Assembly (NCBI GenBank): GCA_000499405.2
Contig: HG738144.1
Span: forward strand, 141,845-205,844
Source: Onchocerca volvulus
Taxonomy: Eukaryota; Nematoda; Chromadorea; Rhabditida; Onchocercidae
Reading direction: 5' to 3'
Length of the DNA: 64,000 nucleotides
The notes below the pieces were generated by a model. The model did no database searches, was not told the DNA's origin, and worked only from the letters and a program-made list of their open reading frames with translations. The position numbers and the translations under genes were made by a program. Shown here in pieces: positions 12,187 through 24,000 of this stretch. Every line of letters begins with the position of its first letter. Within the stretch, counting starts at the first letter, position 1.

Positions 12187-13721
12187 ATTCAATAAATGGA
12201 TTAAAAATTGATCAATCTTTAAGAAAAAATATATACTAAAAAAAAAGAAGGAAAATCGAAAAATTACTAATTTTTAACAATTTACACCGTAAACATAGAA
12301 AACTTAATCGAAATATAAGAAAATCTAAAATGCAAAAGAAAAAAAAACTATTCCATTTTTATAATCCGATAATAGAAATGATAGTAACCCGTTACTAGAA
12401 TTGAAGAATATAAACTGAACTTTCCTCCTGATTAAAATGTCGAAGGTTCGCTTAGAAACCAAGAAACAATTGGGTAAATTAAGATTACTAAAACCATTTC
12501 GGCAACAGGTACCAGCTTCTTATCATCTTATCTCCAACATAACTAGCCCCTATCATTATTTTTGATAACTGATATCTCATTAATTATAATCACAGTATAT
12601 TATCTACTATCATTGTATATATTATCAAAATTCATTAATATAGTGAAATGTAAATATATAAACTAGGGTAATATACCCATCTTAAAGTGGAAAATCAAAA
12701 ATGAAAAACAATATTTAATGAATAAAGGTATAAATGACAATGTCAACTGCTTAAAAATTCAAACTTCTAAAAATATAAAAAATGCAAAAAATGTCGAATA
12801 ACAAATGAAGGAAGAAAAATTATGAATGCTAATGTGACACGGCAGAAATAATTCCTCCTTTGGAGACATTAATATTTCTTGATAAATTTTTGAAAATTCT
12901 TTCCTATGGATAAATGGAGTTATTGATATTCAAAAAATATGATTCACATCAATGTTAACGTGTATCATTTTGATTCCGAATTTATTTTCTAATTTTTTAT
13001 TTCAACATTTTTCAATCATTAGCATGCAGTTATCATCTTAATGAATATCTATAATAATTTTGTATTTAAAATAAAAAAATCCCGGATAGAAATATTGTTA
13101 TAGCAAGTAGTCTTATCTCCTAAGAAATTTTTGAAATATAATATTTTTTTTTTTTACGTTAAAATTGATCATTTAATCAAAAACCTTCGTAAAAACCAAT
13201 GAAGGCATTCCATATTAAATTAAAAAAGAACAATAAGGATAAAAATCAATCAATAATTTTTTTGCATCTTACTGGGTTTTTATTAACTTGTAAACAAGTT
13301 AATTAATTGCAACGGTTTTTCAGATTAAGAAACAAAAAAATTTGGATTTCGTGTTTAAAGATGAATGGATAAAGGATAGGAGTCAGCATATTGATCGAAT
13401 AATTTCGGTTGCAAAAGTATTGAAAAAAAAAAAAAAAACTTCATTTCAATGAGATTAAAGATGGTTGTAAAAAAAAAATAACAACCAGCTATCCTTAACT
13501 TAAAAATAACTACATTTTCTAAAAAAAAATATTTGTATATCATAATTTTCGTCATCCTTTTATCATATCCCATATAAATTGTTTAAGTTAAACATAGCGA
13601 ATGAAGCAAAATGGATCATAATTTGGCAGGATGAAATTGCAAATATTTTCTCGATTTTTCCAGCAAATGACCACATAGATTTTCTTACATGGATTGGAAT
13701 GCGTTACTGTTACTGATCTGC
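12187..13721. other. Intergenic region between the two SR genes
   Basis: About 1.5 kb that should hold the promoter of SR copy 1 and the 3' UTR of SR copy 2. No protein-coding exon, RNA gene or repeat family was recognised. A short 72-codon frame at 13355-13573 (-) is low complexity. Confidence 0.6.
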
Positions 13722-16617
13722 TCAGTTATCCCTAAAATAAAGTCATCCATTACAGTTAATTTGAATAAATCTATCACTGACAGCAATGATATTATATGAT
13801 TGAAGAAATCTATAAATTGTTAAATTAAGAAGTTGAGGATCTTAAACCGTGAAACGCGATTAACTTGGAGGAATGCGCGGCACGATAAATTTATGAGATG
13901 GAATATATCAACATATTGAAGACAATAATTATCAAATCGGTTCATATAACAAAATGATCTCATACAAGCTAAAATCAAGAAAAAAAAAAGTAATAAATCA
14001 GAAATGTTATCATTTCAAATTATACTTGGTCTTGATTGTTTCAGAAAAGAGATGTATTAAAATCTATAGTCAGTTTGATATTACAGAATCTTAGTAAGAA
14101 GCTCGCATTTTTGAAGCAAAAGTACTAACCGGTTCAAGCTACGGCTTCGGCTACGACTATACCGCGGCGATCGTCGCGGTGGCGGTGAGCGCGAACGACT
14201 GAGTGAACGTCGGCGTATCGGTGTCCTACAAATAGAAAATTGGACGATAAAAAACGTATAATGGTAGATTTTATTTGCATTTTAAAATAAATGCTTCATG
14301 CACTCTGTTGCCCGGAAAATATTACATGCCTTTATATCTGAGAAAATGAATTCTTTTAACTGTGCTTATCCAAAAGAAACCGATAAAGTGTTGAAACAGA
14401 GTGCATATCATAAACTGATATAACCTAAAGAATTAAACAGCCTCCCAATGAAACATCACCAGAATATAAGGTCAAAACAAAGGCACCTCCCAATGATTGG
14501 AATGACAAAATGTCGGACTAAATTTGTCCATGGATCTTCAAAAAGAAGGTCACCATTGTCATTTTAAACCATCAAACTATTTCACTCAAGCTACCAAATA
14601 ATTATGTTATTGATAGCTCGAAGGATTTTCCTGTTTCTCACACGAAAGCATTTCTCGGTCATGCAACGCAATACATCTAATGGTAATGCTATAATAGCAT
14701 CCAGAAATGGATCAGAGTCTCGAAAGAAGTCCAAAATAACCCATGAACTATTTTTTATTTAAATACCATGGTCTTGATATACAATAATGCTTCATCAGCT
14801 ATTGAAAATACCCAGAAAATTTCTCTCATACTATGATCGTCACTCCCTCATTCAAATAAATTGTTTAGCCTGAATAAAAATTATCTAAAGTCTTAGAATA
14901 TATATATGTTATATATACTCAGGTATTCCTACTGCAAATTTTCTTACCGAATTAAGCAGTACAAGTAGAAAGAAGTATGGAAGCTTTGCGGTGACGTATA
15001 CGTAATACATCTGTGGCAGAGACCACCGAGCAAACGGATACCGCAGCTGCGCGGTCGTTTATAACAATAAAATTGTGCAGATGATGATAGCCAGTTAACT
15101 TTATTTTTTGGATAGTGATGAAGCGTTTTTGAAGACTTAGAAGATGATGACCCTTTTTTTCCGGATCTTTTTTGCAAGCTGATCACTTTCGAAGACTTTG
15201 AACCCGCCAGCAATGTAAAAAATGAAGGATGTAGAAATGGTGTAACTGCGAAAATAACTGAAGCGTCGGATGCAAAGTTTCAGGAAAATGATACTGCAGT
15301 AGTAGTATGAAGTGAGCGAAAGCTGAACTCATAAAACGAGTTCCTGTAGGAGATGCTGATATAGTGGTAACGGGCTAAAATATATATTTCAGTTTCATAC
15401 TATGGTATTTTCTTTCTTCGTATTGTTAAAACTAATGAAGCTTTTGTGGAAATTCTCATGAAAAATAAACAAACACAAAAAATTCTATTATACTGCATGA
15501 CAGTCGAGCCATGTAACAGAATTTTAGAAGAAAATAAATAACCTCGAACGACGTCTACCTCCACCTCCTCGACCACCACGGCGCGAACCACCATGAGAAA
15601 ATTCCACTCTTGGGCGAACACCACAAATGCGTCTAAAATTTTTTATCTTACCATAATGTTACTATACATTCTACTTTCTTTTCAAGATGAATATCGTTCC
15701 ACCAATTAATATGGAATAAAAAATAATTTCTCCGCAATATAGAAAAATAGAAGGATACACGAAAATATGAACTAATTTCTAGTATTTTTTAAAAAATTTC
15801 AAACTAATCAAATTTCATCAAGCAATAGCTGGTAAGATCGACGACTATCACAATCCATCTTTCCAAGTAGAAGATGGTAAGAGAAATTGAAATTATGCAA
15901 AAAAATTGTCCAACCAAACCGAGAGAGCAAAATTCATGGCCAGTAAAGTGACACAAGCCAAATGTAGTCTGAAAAAAAAAGTGCACAACTTACGTTCCAT
16001 CAAGTCCTTTCACGGCATCTTCCGCATCTCGACTATCTTCGAATTCAACAAATGCAAAGCCAGGTGGACGACGCGCCAACCAAACTTTTTTTATACGTCC
16101 ATATTTACTGAATGCTTCTTCTAACTTAAATAATCGTTAAATTATTTCTGGAGAGAATAGAAAATGGGAAAGGAAAACATATTACAAATCCTCTACCAAA
16201 GGCAAAAAATTAAATAAGGCTTAACTGCTTATCTTTCAATGAACCGTTGACTTTACTGTTTTGTGATTTCTATAGATGCAAATTTCAAATCAGATGTAGT
16301 AAAAAAAATCACCAGAAAAAAGATCTTCCTTATTTTAAAATTTAAAACTCCTCAAAATACATTTACAACTTTTAGATAACTTATTTAATCATGTAAACAT
16401 TTAGATAACTTATAATATCTCAGCGCTATGTTACTGATTCTTTTACAGATTCCGTTAAAAGGTAATTTCTTTTCTTGGATAGGTAAAAAAGTGGAAATCA
16501 AAATAAAATATTTGTCTAATAATTTGATTTATATAAAATCACTTCTTCACTTGATGCATCATTCGGTAAGCCTCCTACAAACACTTTGCATTCCAAACAT
16601 TCATTACGACGAGCCAT
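13722..16617 (-). CDS. SR splicing factor, rsp-6-like paralogue (copy 2)
   Basis: Minus-strand exons 16543-16617, 15994-16124, 15543-15632, 14130-14225 and a tentative end exon 13722-13731, about 133 residues. The RRM has RNP2 KVFVGGLP and RNP1 [10 protein letters not shown]. The linker is Gly/Arg rich ([14 protein letters not shown]) and the RS tail contains [20 protein letters not shown]. First and second exons have exactly the same lengths as in copy 1 (75 and 131 nt), and all intron phases match, so the two genes arose by tandem duplication. The proteins have diverged (start MARRNECLE versus [15 protein letters not shown] versus VARRPP; shorter Gly linker). The C-terminal few residues depend on whether the last intron is removed. 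The gene is probably functional: frames are clean and substitutions are conservative. Confidence 0.87.
14948..15374 (-). other. Probable stop-containing cassette (poison) exon in SR copy 2
   Basis: Sits in the same intron as in copy 1. On the minus strand the acceptor TATATTTTAG is followed directly by CCCGTTACCACTA (15374 downward), and the 3' border is a strong GTAAGAAAA donor at 14947. In the frame entering from the Gly exon it reads about 15 codons (…[10 protein letters not shown]) and stops. A second usable acceptor, TTTTCGCAG, lies at about 15246. Part of the segment keeps a long but meaningless minus-strand open frame (14944-15213) and is less AT-rich than the flanking intron. Confidence 0.5.
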
Positions 16618-17602
16618 TTTCGATTATCCGAAAGCCTAAAACATAATAATTCAAAATTGAATATAACAGTTAAATTTCAAACTTCGAATAGTTACAACTA
16701 TATACCTAATTTTAGATTATTAACATTTACATTGTTCCAATCTACAGTCAAAATTATATCTTACGATAAATATACATATCAATTAATAATTTCACGAACA
16801 ATGTATTCAGGTTTCACGTATGATTACAATGTTAAACGTCTAGTAATATTGATAAGCAAATATTTCAGGAAAAAAAGCATTCTGAGGCACATAAAATAAG
16901 TATTACTTTTTGTGCAATAAAGCGCTTTTTTTTTTCACACGTTAATACGTCATATGTTTACTTTACATAATACACAAATACTTATACATATCGATTTCTA
17001 TTGATATAATAAGTATTCTTCATTTGAAATAATAATATTTTTTTCATCCTATTTACATATATAATTTATTTAGTAAACAAGCACAGATCTAAGCTTATGT
17101 AATTATTTTAATAAATAAACAAAAATTTTAAATTTTTTTTCTTTTTTTTGTTAAGAAAGTCATCTTATATTTTTTACAGAATAAATTATTCTATATCATA
17201 GCTTCAGATTCGACGAACCAAAAATGAAAACACTCGAAAGTCATATTCTACACCTCAATTTCCAATCCGAAAAAACCGGAAACAAAAACACCCCCCGAAA
17301 GCAACAGCCACTCGTCGTGCAATGCTTCTGTCAATCCCTATTTATTGAACGAAAATACTATACCGTAATCGGACTTTCCATTCGAGATCACTTCAATACA
17401 AAACAGCATAAAATTCAATTTAAAAATCTAACTATAATTGTAAATAATTCATTCTACTGCTATTTATTACTTTTATTTTATTTCTAATAATATTCATGCG
17501 AATTTTTTGACATTTAAATTTAGCATCTCGAACAATAATTTCGTTAAATTATAATCATCGAAGTGTAATAATCAGAATAAATTACCGGTATTTTATTTAT
17601 GA
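16618..17602. other. Intergenic, upstream of SR copy 2
   Basis: Should contain the promoter of SR copy 2. Two plus-strand frames (16657-16899, 17224-17487) show no family resemblance. The stretch 17220-17340 is locally richer in C (CACCCCCCGAAAGC) than its surroundings, and I cannot assign it. Confidence 0.5.
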
Positions 17603-18685
17603 CTAGATGTACCCGACCGCGCGAAGACAAATCTTAAAGTTTTTAAACACGGAACTTATCTATAGCAGTTCCATATCTTAGATATCTGAAAGTTAGAAAT
17701 CTATTGTTTTGAAATTTCGACGCTATTTTGCATTCGAATATAAGCATGTTTTTATATACACGCATTGAGCCTCTACAATCCAGTTGATGATTTATAGTTT
17801 GACTCCCTTCTCTTCTCTCACTCATCATCTATAAAAGTTTTCTTGATTAATCAATTTTTCTTTTACCATTTGAAGCGAAAAGATTGAATAATGCAATGCG
17901 ATTTCAAATATCCAACATGCGGGCTTAAACTATAATCATCAGCTGTGTTGTATCGGAATACAAAACGATTGTAATCGCGTGATTGCTAAACACGAAGTCG
18001 TGCTTGACGCTGATTTCCTGTTTCTTGCTGACGTCTTTCAGCTATTCTCTGCCTTTTGCGTTCATTCTGTTTAGAACGAAGCAGATTTGAAGCTGCAGAA
18101 CACAATCGATGTGCTCGCAATCGTGCATCCTCAAGTATGGCTACACGTTGCTCTGCTTGCATTTTAGCCATACTTTGTTTTCTTTCGCTCGTTCGCTGAT
18201 GCTCATTCTTTCTTAGTTTGATTTGCAACTAATCGTCGCAATGCTTCTGTTCTGCGAGTACGACGATCTAAGTTTGATCTTCTGCGAGGCATTATTTGGA
18301 TGAACAAAAACAGAGAAATTATACCCGAATTGTCCTCGAAATTATTTGAGTATAACCAAGCAAATTAATCACTGGATTATTCTTTCCTTGTCACTTGTGG
18401 AGAAGAATAGAAATTTCCTTGACTGACGATTTGCTGCTATTGTTGCGTCGATCTTTGTCCTTGTAAAATTATCGCTGTCAGTGCTCCGAAATGATTTATC
18501 TGTTGAACTCGAATTGCTGCCGAAATTGAATTGATTCTGCTCCAAAATCTGAATCTTTTAAATCCTTTCGAGGTTCTTCCTCCCTTCCTGATCTCCAACA
18601 TATTGCCTTGTGATTGGTTGATCTCACTTTATTTATCTGTTAATCGGAGTGTTTCGGCGGGAAACATGTTTATTCTTATGAAGAG
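17603..18685 (-). mobile_element. Degenerate Helitron (3' end at left, minus orientation)
   Basis: On the minus strand the element ends in CTAG (17603-17606) followed by T, as Helitron 3' ends do; the usual subterminal hairpin is badly decayed here. Sequence just inside the end (ATCTTAGATATCTGAAAGTT, near 17677) is shared with the second Helitron end at 41457. The part that would encode the start of the Rep/helicase protein lies at 17986-18292, and the shared upstream leader (near 18440-18670, including TGTTGCGTCGATC) has a counterpart at about 42040-42170. The exact 5' (right) boundary was not found; it is placed where similarity to the other copy is lost. Confidence 0.6.
17986..18292 (-). 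pseudogene. Helitron protein N-terminus, frameshifted remnant
   Basis: Starting at 18292 on the minus strand the frame begins MPRRRSNLDRRTRRTEALRR, the basic N-terminal motif common in animal Helitron Rep/helicase proteins. It then hits a stop about 30 codons in. A different frame (18228-17986) continues with Arg/Gln/Ala-rich charged repeats of the kind that follow this motif (AEQRVAILEDARLRAHR). A single frameshift separates the two. No Rep or helicase motif follows, so the copy is inactive. Confidence 0.7.
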
Positions 18686-18700
18686 GTGAAAAAAAGTAAG

Positions 18701-19251
18701 TATATCTATATGGAAGCACGCGCCTATTTGAACGTAACGTTGTTCAAATTTTCAAATCAATCAGTAGAGAACTTAAAAGGTTGTATTAAAATGGAAAACA
18801 AGCATTTACGACGGAAAAACAATGCAAGACACGACCTAATATTAGAAGTAAGAAAGGTAATTCATAAATTGCTTAAACGAAATATTTCATCATACACTAT
18901 CATGACCGCGAAATATTTGCGACGCAACTATATTCTTCACAGAGTAACAAATAAATGAAAAGGTTAAAACACGCATCTTATCTATATAGAAGACAAGCCT
19001 ACTCGAATACAACGTTATGTTTTAAATTAATCGATGGAAAACTTACAACGTTGTGTAAAAATAAACAATGCAGGAAGCAGACATGGTGAATGCAGAAAGT
19101 AGCCAAAACCAATAAATTCAGTAGACTTATAAAGGCGTGGTCCTGTAAAGAAATTAGGCGTGGCCAATGAATTCAGTAGGCTCATGAAGGCGTAGTCAGT
19201 AAAGAAAGTTGGCGTGGCGAAAGGTGTGGTCAAAAAATTCAATCCGTTCAT
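18701..19251. repeat. Repeat-derived block next to the Helitron
   Basis: A segment starting at 18701 (TATCTATATGGAAGCACG) recurs about 276 bp later at 18979 (TATCTATATAGAAGACAAG), both leading into a CGAA…AACGTT core and a GGTTGT/CGTTGT end. Further right, two copies of a roughly 50-bp unit (AATTCAGTAGACTTAT… and AATTCAGTAGGCTCAT…, about 19110-19220) follow each other. The block is less AT-rich than its surroundings. A motif close to the reverse complement of its CGAATACAACGTTATG core occurs in the second Helitron near 41654. Probably decayed transposon ends. Confidence 0.55.
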
Positions 19252-21017
19252 TTACTTTTACCTATCACAAATGTGACATGTAAAAAAAAAGAAAAAATTA
19301 TATCTGTATAAAAAACTCATCTAATCGAGTGCGAGTTTGCATCAAAATTTAAAAACAATTGGTGATGAATTTGCGGAAATTTAAGGCTTATTACGGCGAA
19401 CATCACATTTTTATTGTATAGATATTCTAAAAGTTTATTTTTTTTTTTTAACCGAATGCTATGATAAGAAATTTTTTTCATTTTCAAATTTTCAAATTTT
19501 TAGTCCATTTTCAAATGCTTTTCAAGTTTTATAATTCAGACCTTACAGAATGTTTACACTAATTTTTGAACTTTTTCTGAATTTTTAAAAAGAAATTACT
19601 TGTTTACTTACATCTTTCATTTTTTTTTTTTTGCTTTCAACTAATTCATTTTGAATTATTACAAACCATCACGAAAATATTTTACATCGAATGAAATAAT
19701 ATTATTGCTTTTTTTTTTTCTGAAATGTAAATTCAGCAAAATGATATGATTTTCTAATTTTTTAAAAGTACTTTTTTATTAATCATAAATTCTATTTTGC
19801 AATTCACTGAAATAAAACTACATATATTCTAAAATAAAATCAAGGGTAAATGTGTTTTTTAAAATTTAATTATCAACTAAAAGCTAGAATTACTTCGAAA
19901 TACAAAGAAATCAATTTTTGAAATTTCAAATAAAACAGAATGAGTAATTAAGTGAGTAATAATTTAAATATATATCAAGTCTAGAATTATTTCAAGAAGA
20001 GAAAAAAGGAACTAATTTAAAATTTTAAATAAACACAAAAGAAAAGATTTTTAAAGAGATCTGTATCAAAAAAAAAAAAACGAAAAAAAGGAAACTAAAT
20101 TATTTTCTGCAATCAAATTTTACTACAAACTTCTAGGCAAATAAAATTGAGATGTAGAAATTTAAAATTCTTTCTTAAACTGAATCATTCTATTTTGTCC
20201 ACCATAGTTTGATTAAGTACGAAAGTAAGCAAGCGATTTCGATTTGTAAATATTTCGAATAAGTAGTCATTAGTAAACAAAAAATTTTCATCTCTTACCT
20301 ATCTTCGTCCATCTGATCTGATCTTTTCCAACTTTCTTTACCATTCTAAACATTATCAAAATAAATCGTGATGGTCATTTTACTGTCCACAACAGGTTGA
20401 CAATTTTACTACTTTACAAATTAACATCAAATATATTGTACCATTTCTTCTCGTCCTAACCGATCCAATTTGTATCGTAAGTGTAAAAAGTAAATTTCGA
20501 TAAAATTTAATAAATTTAAATGATAAAATTCGAATTTTCTAATTCAATTTAATTGAGATTTAATTTGATATTTATCATTTTTTAATCCATATTTTTGATA
20601 AATTCCACAATTTTTTGTTTTAATAATTATAATGCAGATATTTTTAAACTATCAATTTGTATTTTTCAAAAAAGTTAATCACAATCGTCATCATACTATT
20701 CATATCAATTATTGAAATAAGCTAAAGAAAAATAATCGAATATTATCAACAATTACTATCATTTAAAGAACAAATTGTGAATAGTTATCATTAGTTATGA
20801 CATGTTTCTGGTTTTTTTCGTCTTTTTTTTTTTCAAAATTTGTAAAATTTTTTAATTTTGAAATTTTTACACTTTAAAAAATATAATATTTTATTCGTAA
20901 AGAAGTTTTGAAAAATGTGAAACTATTTGTTGTTTGTTTTCAAAAAAGTAAGGCATGATATTTTTGAAAATATTATTTTAACAATATTTTGTGATTTTTT
21001 TTTTTTTTTCAGACAAA
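19252..21017. other. Promoter-side intergenic region of the Kunitz/lustrin gene
   Basis: No coding exon recognised. A stretch at 20290-20475 is less AT-rich than its surroundings and ends at a consensus donor GTAAGT (20476), so it could be a 5' non-coding exon. Just before the start codon lies a long T-run plus CAG (about 21000-21012), a typical acceptor that could take either an upstream exon or a spliced leader. Confidence 0.45.
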
Positions 21018-24000
21018 ATGGTATTTAGATATTATACAATTTTCATAATAATTGTTTATGAATTTATGATAATTCAAACAAATGAAAATATTGAGAAAAT
21101 TCAGCTAATTTTTAATGATACCGGCATTGGTAGGTTTATATTTTGAAATTTTAAATATTCTTAAAAAAAAAAGAAAAAAAGCTTAGCTAAGCTTTTTTTT
21201 TCTTTAAATTATGCCTTAATAATGTTCTAATCATTTGAACAAATCTATTAATTTCCGATTTGCTATTATAAACTAAGATTAAATTTTGCAATAAAAATAA
21301 CATTTTAATATTAATCAATTATCAAATTTTTTAAAGCTTAATTAATCAGAAATATGAAAAATATAAAATATCATTAATTAGTTGAATTCTTAATAGGTAT
21401 TTCGCTTTATTGTGAGGATGGAATACCACTATTACTGGCTAATGATACAATAAAAAAATGTTTACCGGATGTGAATTCCGGTAGCAGTATGTCATGTCCG
21501 GAAAAATTTTGGTGTCATATTGGCGCAACACAAGATTCATGGTATTGTTGTCCAAAGAATCGAAAAGGTATGAGAATTTTTGATGCAAATTATAATTTTA
21601 TAATATTTTACGAAATTTTTTACAATGAGATTTAAAGTTTCAAAAAAAAAAAAAAGCGGGATTTACATCCAACAAAGGAAAAAAAAGAAAAAAGAAAAAT
21701 GGCAAACAGTTATGCTTTTAAAATTTCGAATTTACAAAAATCAATCGACAAGATAGGTTGAATATTTTAACGAAATAAAAAAAAACATTGTCATCTAAAA
21801 AAATACGATCCATGTTTGCTAATAAATTGCAAAACAAAAAAATTTAAGTAATGAAATGAAAAACATAATTGAAAATTTAATTAAAATAGATCAATTATTC
21901 ATCAATTATTAAAATAATCAATTATTATTTTCATGTTTGTCAATTGTATTCAATCAAAATTACACCAATAATTATCAATTACACCATTTAGTTAATTATC
22001 AAATAATTATCTATTCTAAAAATTATTAATTAATTAAAAAAAAAAAAAATTAATTAGTCAAAGAACGTTGTCATTTGCCGCCAACAAATGGTTATGGAAA
22101 TGGTCAAATTGGGCGCTTTTGGTATGATTGGAAAAGTTCAACATGTAAACAATTAACATATGCTGGATATGGTGGTAATGAAAATAATTTTTTGACAAAA
22201 ATAGATTGTGAAAAAGCATGTTTGGGTAAGTTATTAATTACTCTTTTTTTTTTTGAGTAAAATGATCTTTTTTTTATTTTAGGTAAATTAATATTTAAGT
22301 TATTAATTACTTTTTTTTCTAAATAAAATGATTTTTTTTTATTTTAGGTGAATTACTTTTTTTTTTTTTTTGAGTAAAACGGTGTTTTTTTATTTCAGAA
22401 AAATTAATATTTACTCTTTTTTTTTGGTACAAAAGGAATTCTCATTCTTACTTCTTGGCTTATTTATTACCAACTTTTTCTTCTTCATTAAATTTTTCCC
22501 AAATTGAGTGAATTTTTTCCTTTTTTTTTTTTTTTTGGATAAATTATAACTTAGTTTTTGTTTTTGAATAAACTATTATTCATTCTTTTTAGGTAAATTC
22601 TTATTATTCAAATCTTTTCGGTAAAATTATTACTCCTTTTTTTTTTTGGGATAAATTATTAAACATTCTTTTTTTTTTTTCCTTTTTTTTTCTGGCAGTA
22701 AATTGAAATTCTTTTTTTTCGGATTAATTATAATTCGCTTTCATTTCAGAAATTTTCGTTTCTTTTTTAAGTTTGGAATTAATTAATTTTTCTTTTGTGT
22801 ACATTATTACTGATTTTTACCAAGTAAACTTTTTATCAAGTACCAAGTAAACAAGTACCAAGTAAATTATTATTCCATTTATCAAGTAAATCTGTATTAC
22901 TCACTGTTTTGAGTTAATTAATGTTAATTATTATCAAAAAAATTAATCATCTTTAAAAAGAAATTAATAATGAAAAGCATATTTAAGTGTTAACTATTAT
23001 TCAGTCTGTTTTTTTCAATTAAATTACTTTTGATTTTTTTTATTTAGTAAATTTTTATGTATTCATATTAGGTAAATTAGTATTCTTTTGAATTATTTTT
23101 TCTTATTGGATAAAATTCCTAATCGTTATTTCTTTTCTTTTTCAATTTTATGAAAGTTTTTAAAATTAATTTAAAAATTTGTAATCTTTTAAAAATTAAA
23201 ATTTTGCATAATATTTGTTCCGTAATAAATATTCAACTTTCATTTTGATATATTTCTATTTAAATAAATATTTCAGGTAAACAACCACCGATATCATCAT
23301 CAGGATATAAATCATTTTTAAATCAATTTCCGATAAAAACACAAAAAGGTATCATTCAAAATATTGTTTTGAATTTGATTTCCTAACTTCTTGATTGAAA
23401 TTCAAATTCCTTTAGATTGAAGATATTTTCAAATTTTCAAATTTAATTAAACTTAGCGAAAATTTCAAATCAAATTCATGTTATCTGAAAGTGCTCCATG
23501 ATGTTTGGATATGTTCTATAAATTTCATCAAATTGCAAAAATCAAATTTAAAATTTAACTATTGAAATTAATCATTCATTTTTTGTTCTAGCTTAATTTA
23601 ATTTCCTATTTAATTAGTTCAATACTGAAAATATTTTAAAATCAATCAATAAATTTGGCACTAATCGATCGTTTATTTTTTAATATTTTAAACAAATTAA
23701 GCGGAATTCTTGATGATGAAATTAAAATTTTATTGAAATTGAGAATTTTTTTTGTTTTTTTCAAATAAAAATTAGTAATTTTTTGGTATTTCGATATTCT
23801 AGTACTCATCATTTCTAGGTGCTGACCTGAATCCTTGCGAATTAAGCCCAGACCAAGGCACTAGTATCACTGGCATTTTATCATCTTATCGGTATTGTTA
23901 TCAAATTAATTTTTCAGAATAATACAAATCAAATTTTGTCAATGATTATTATCCAATTCCAATATGACTGATGTAGAAATTATGTATGCAAATATCTTTT

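Noticed and set aside
14944..15213. 89-codon minus-strand frame in the SR copy 2 intron
   Set aside because: Not in the frame entering from the upstream exon and without family similarity; the segment is better explained as a cassette exon.
17224..17487. 87-codon plus-strand frame upstream of the Helitron
   Set aside because: No recognisable domain, no convincing splice or promoter context, and a tail of hydrophobic codons from T-rich sequence; left as intergenic.
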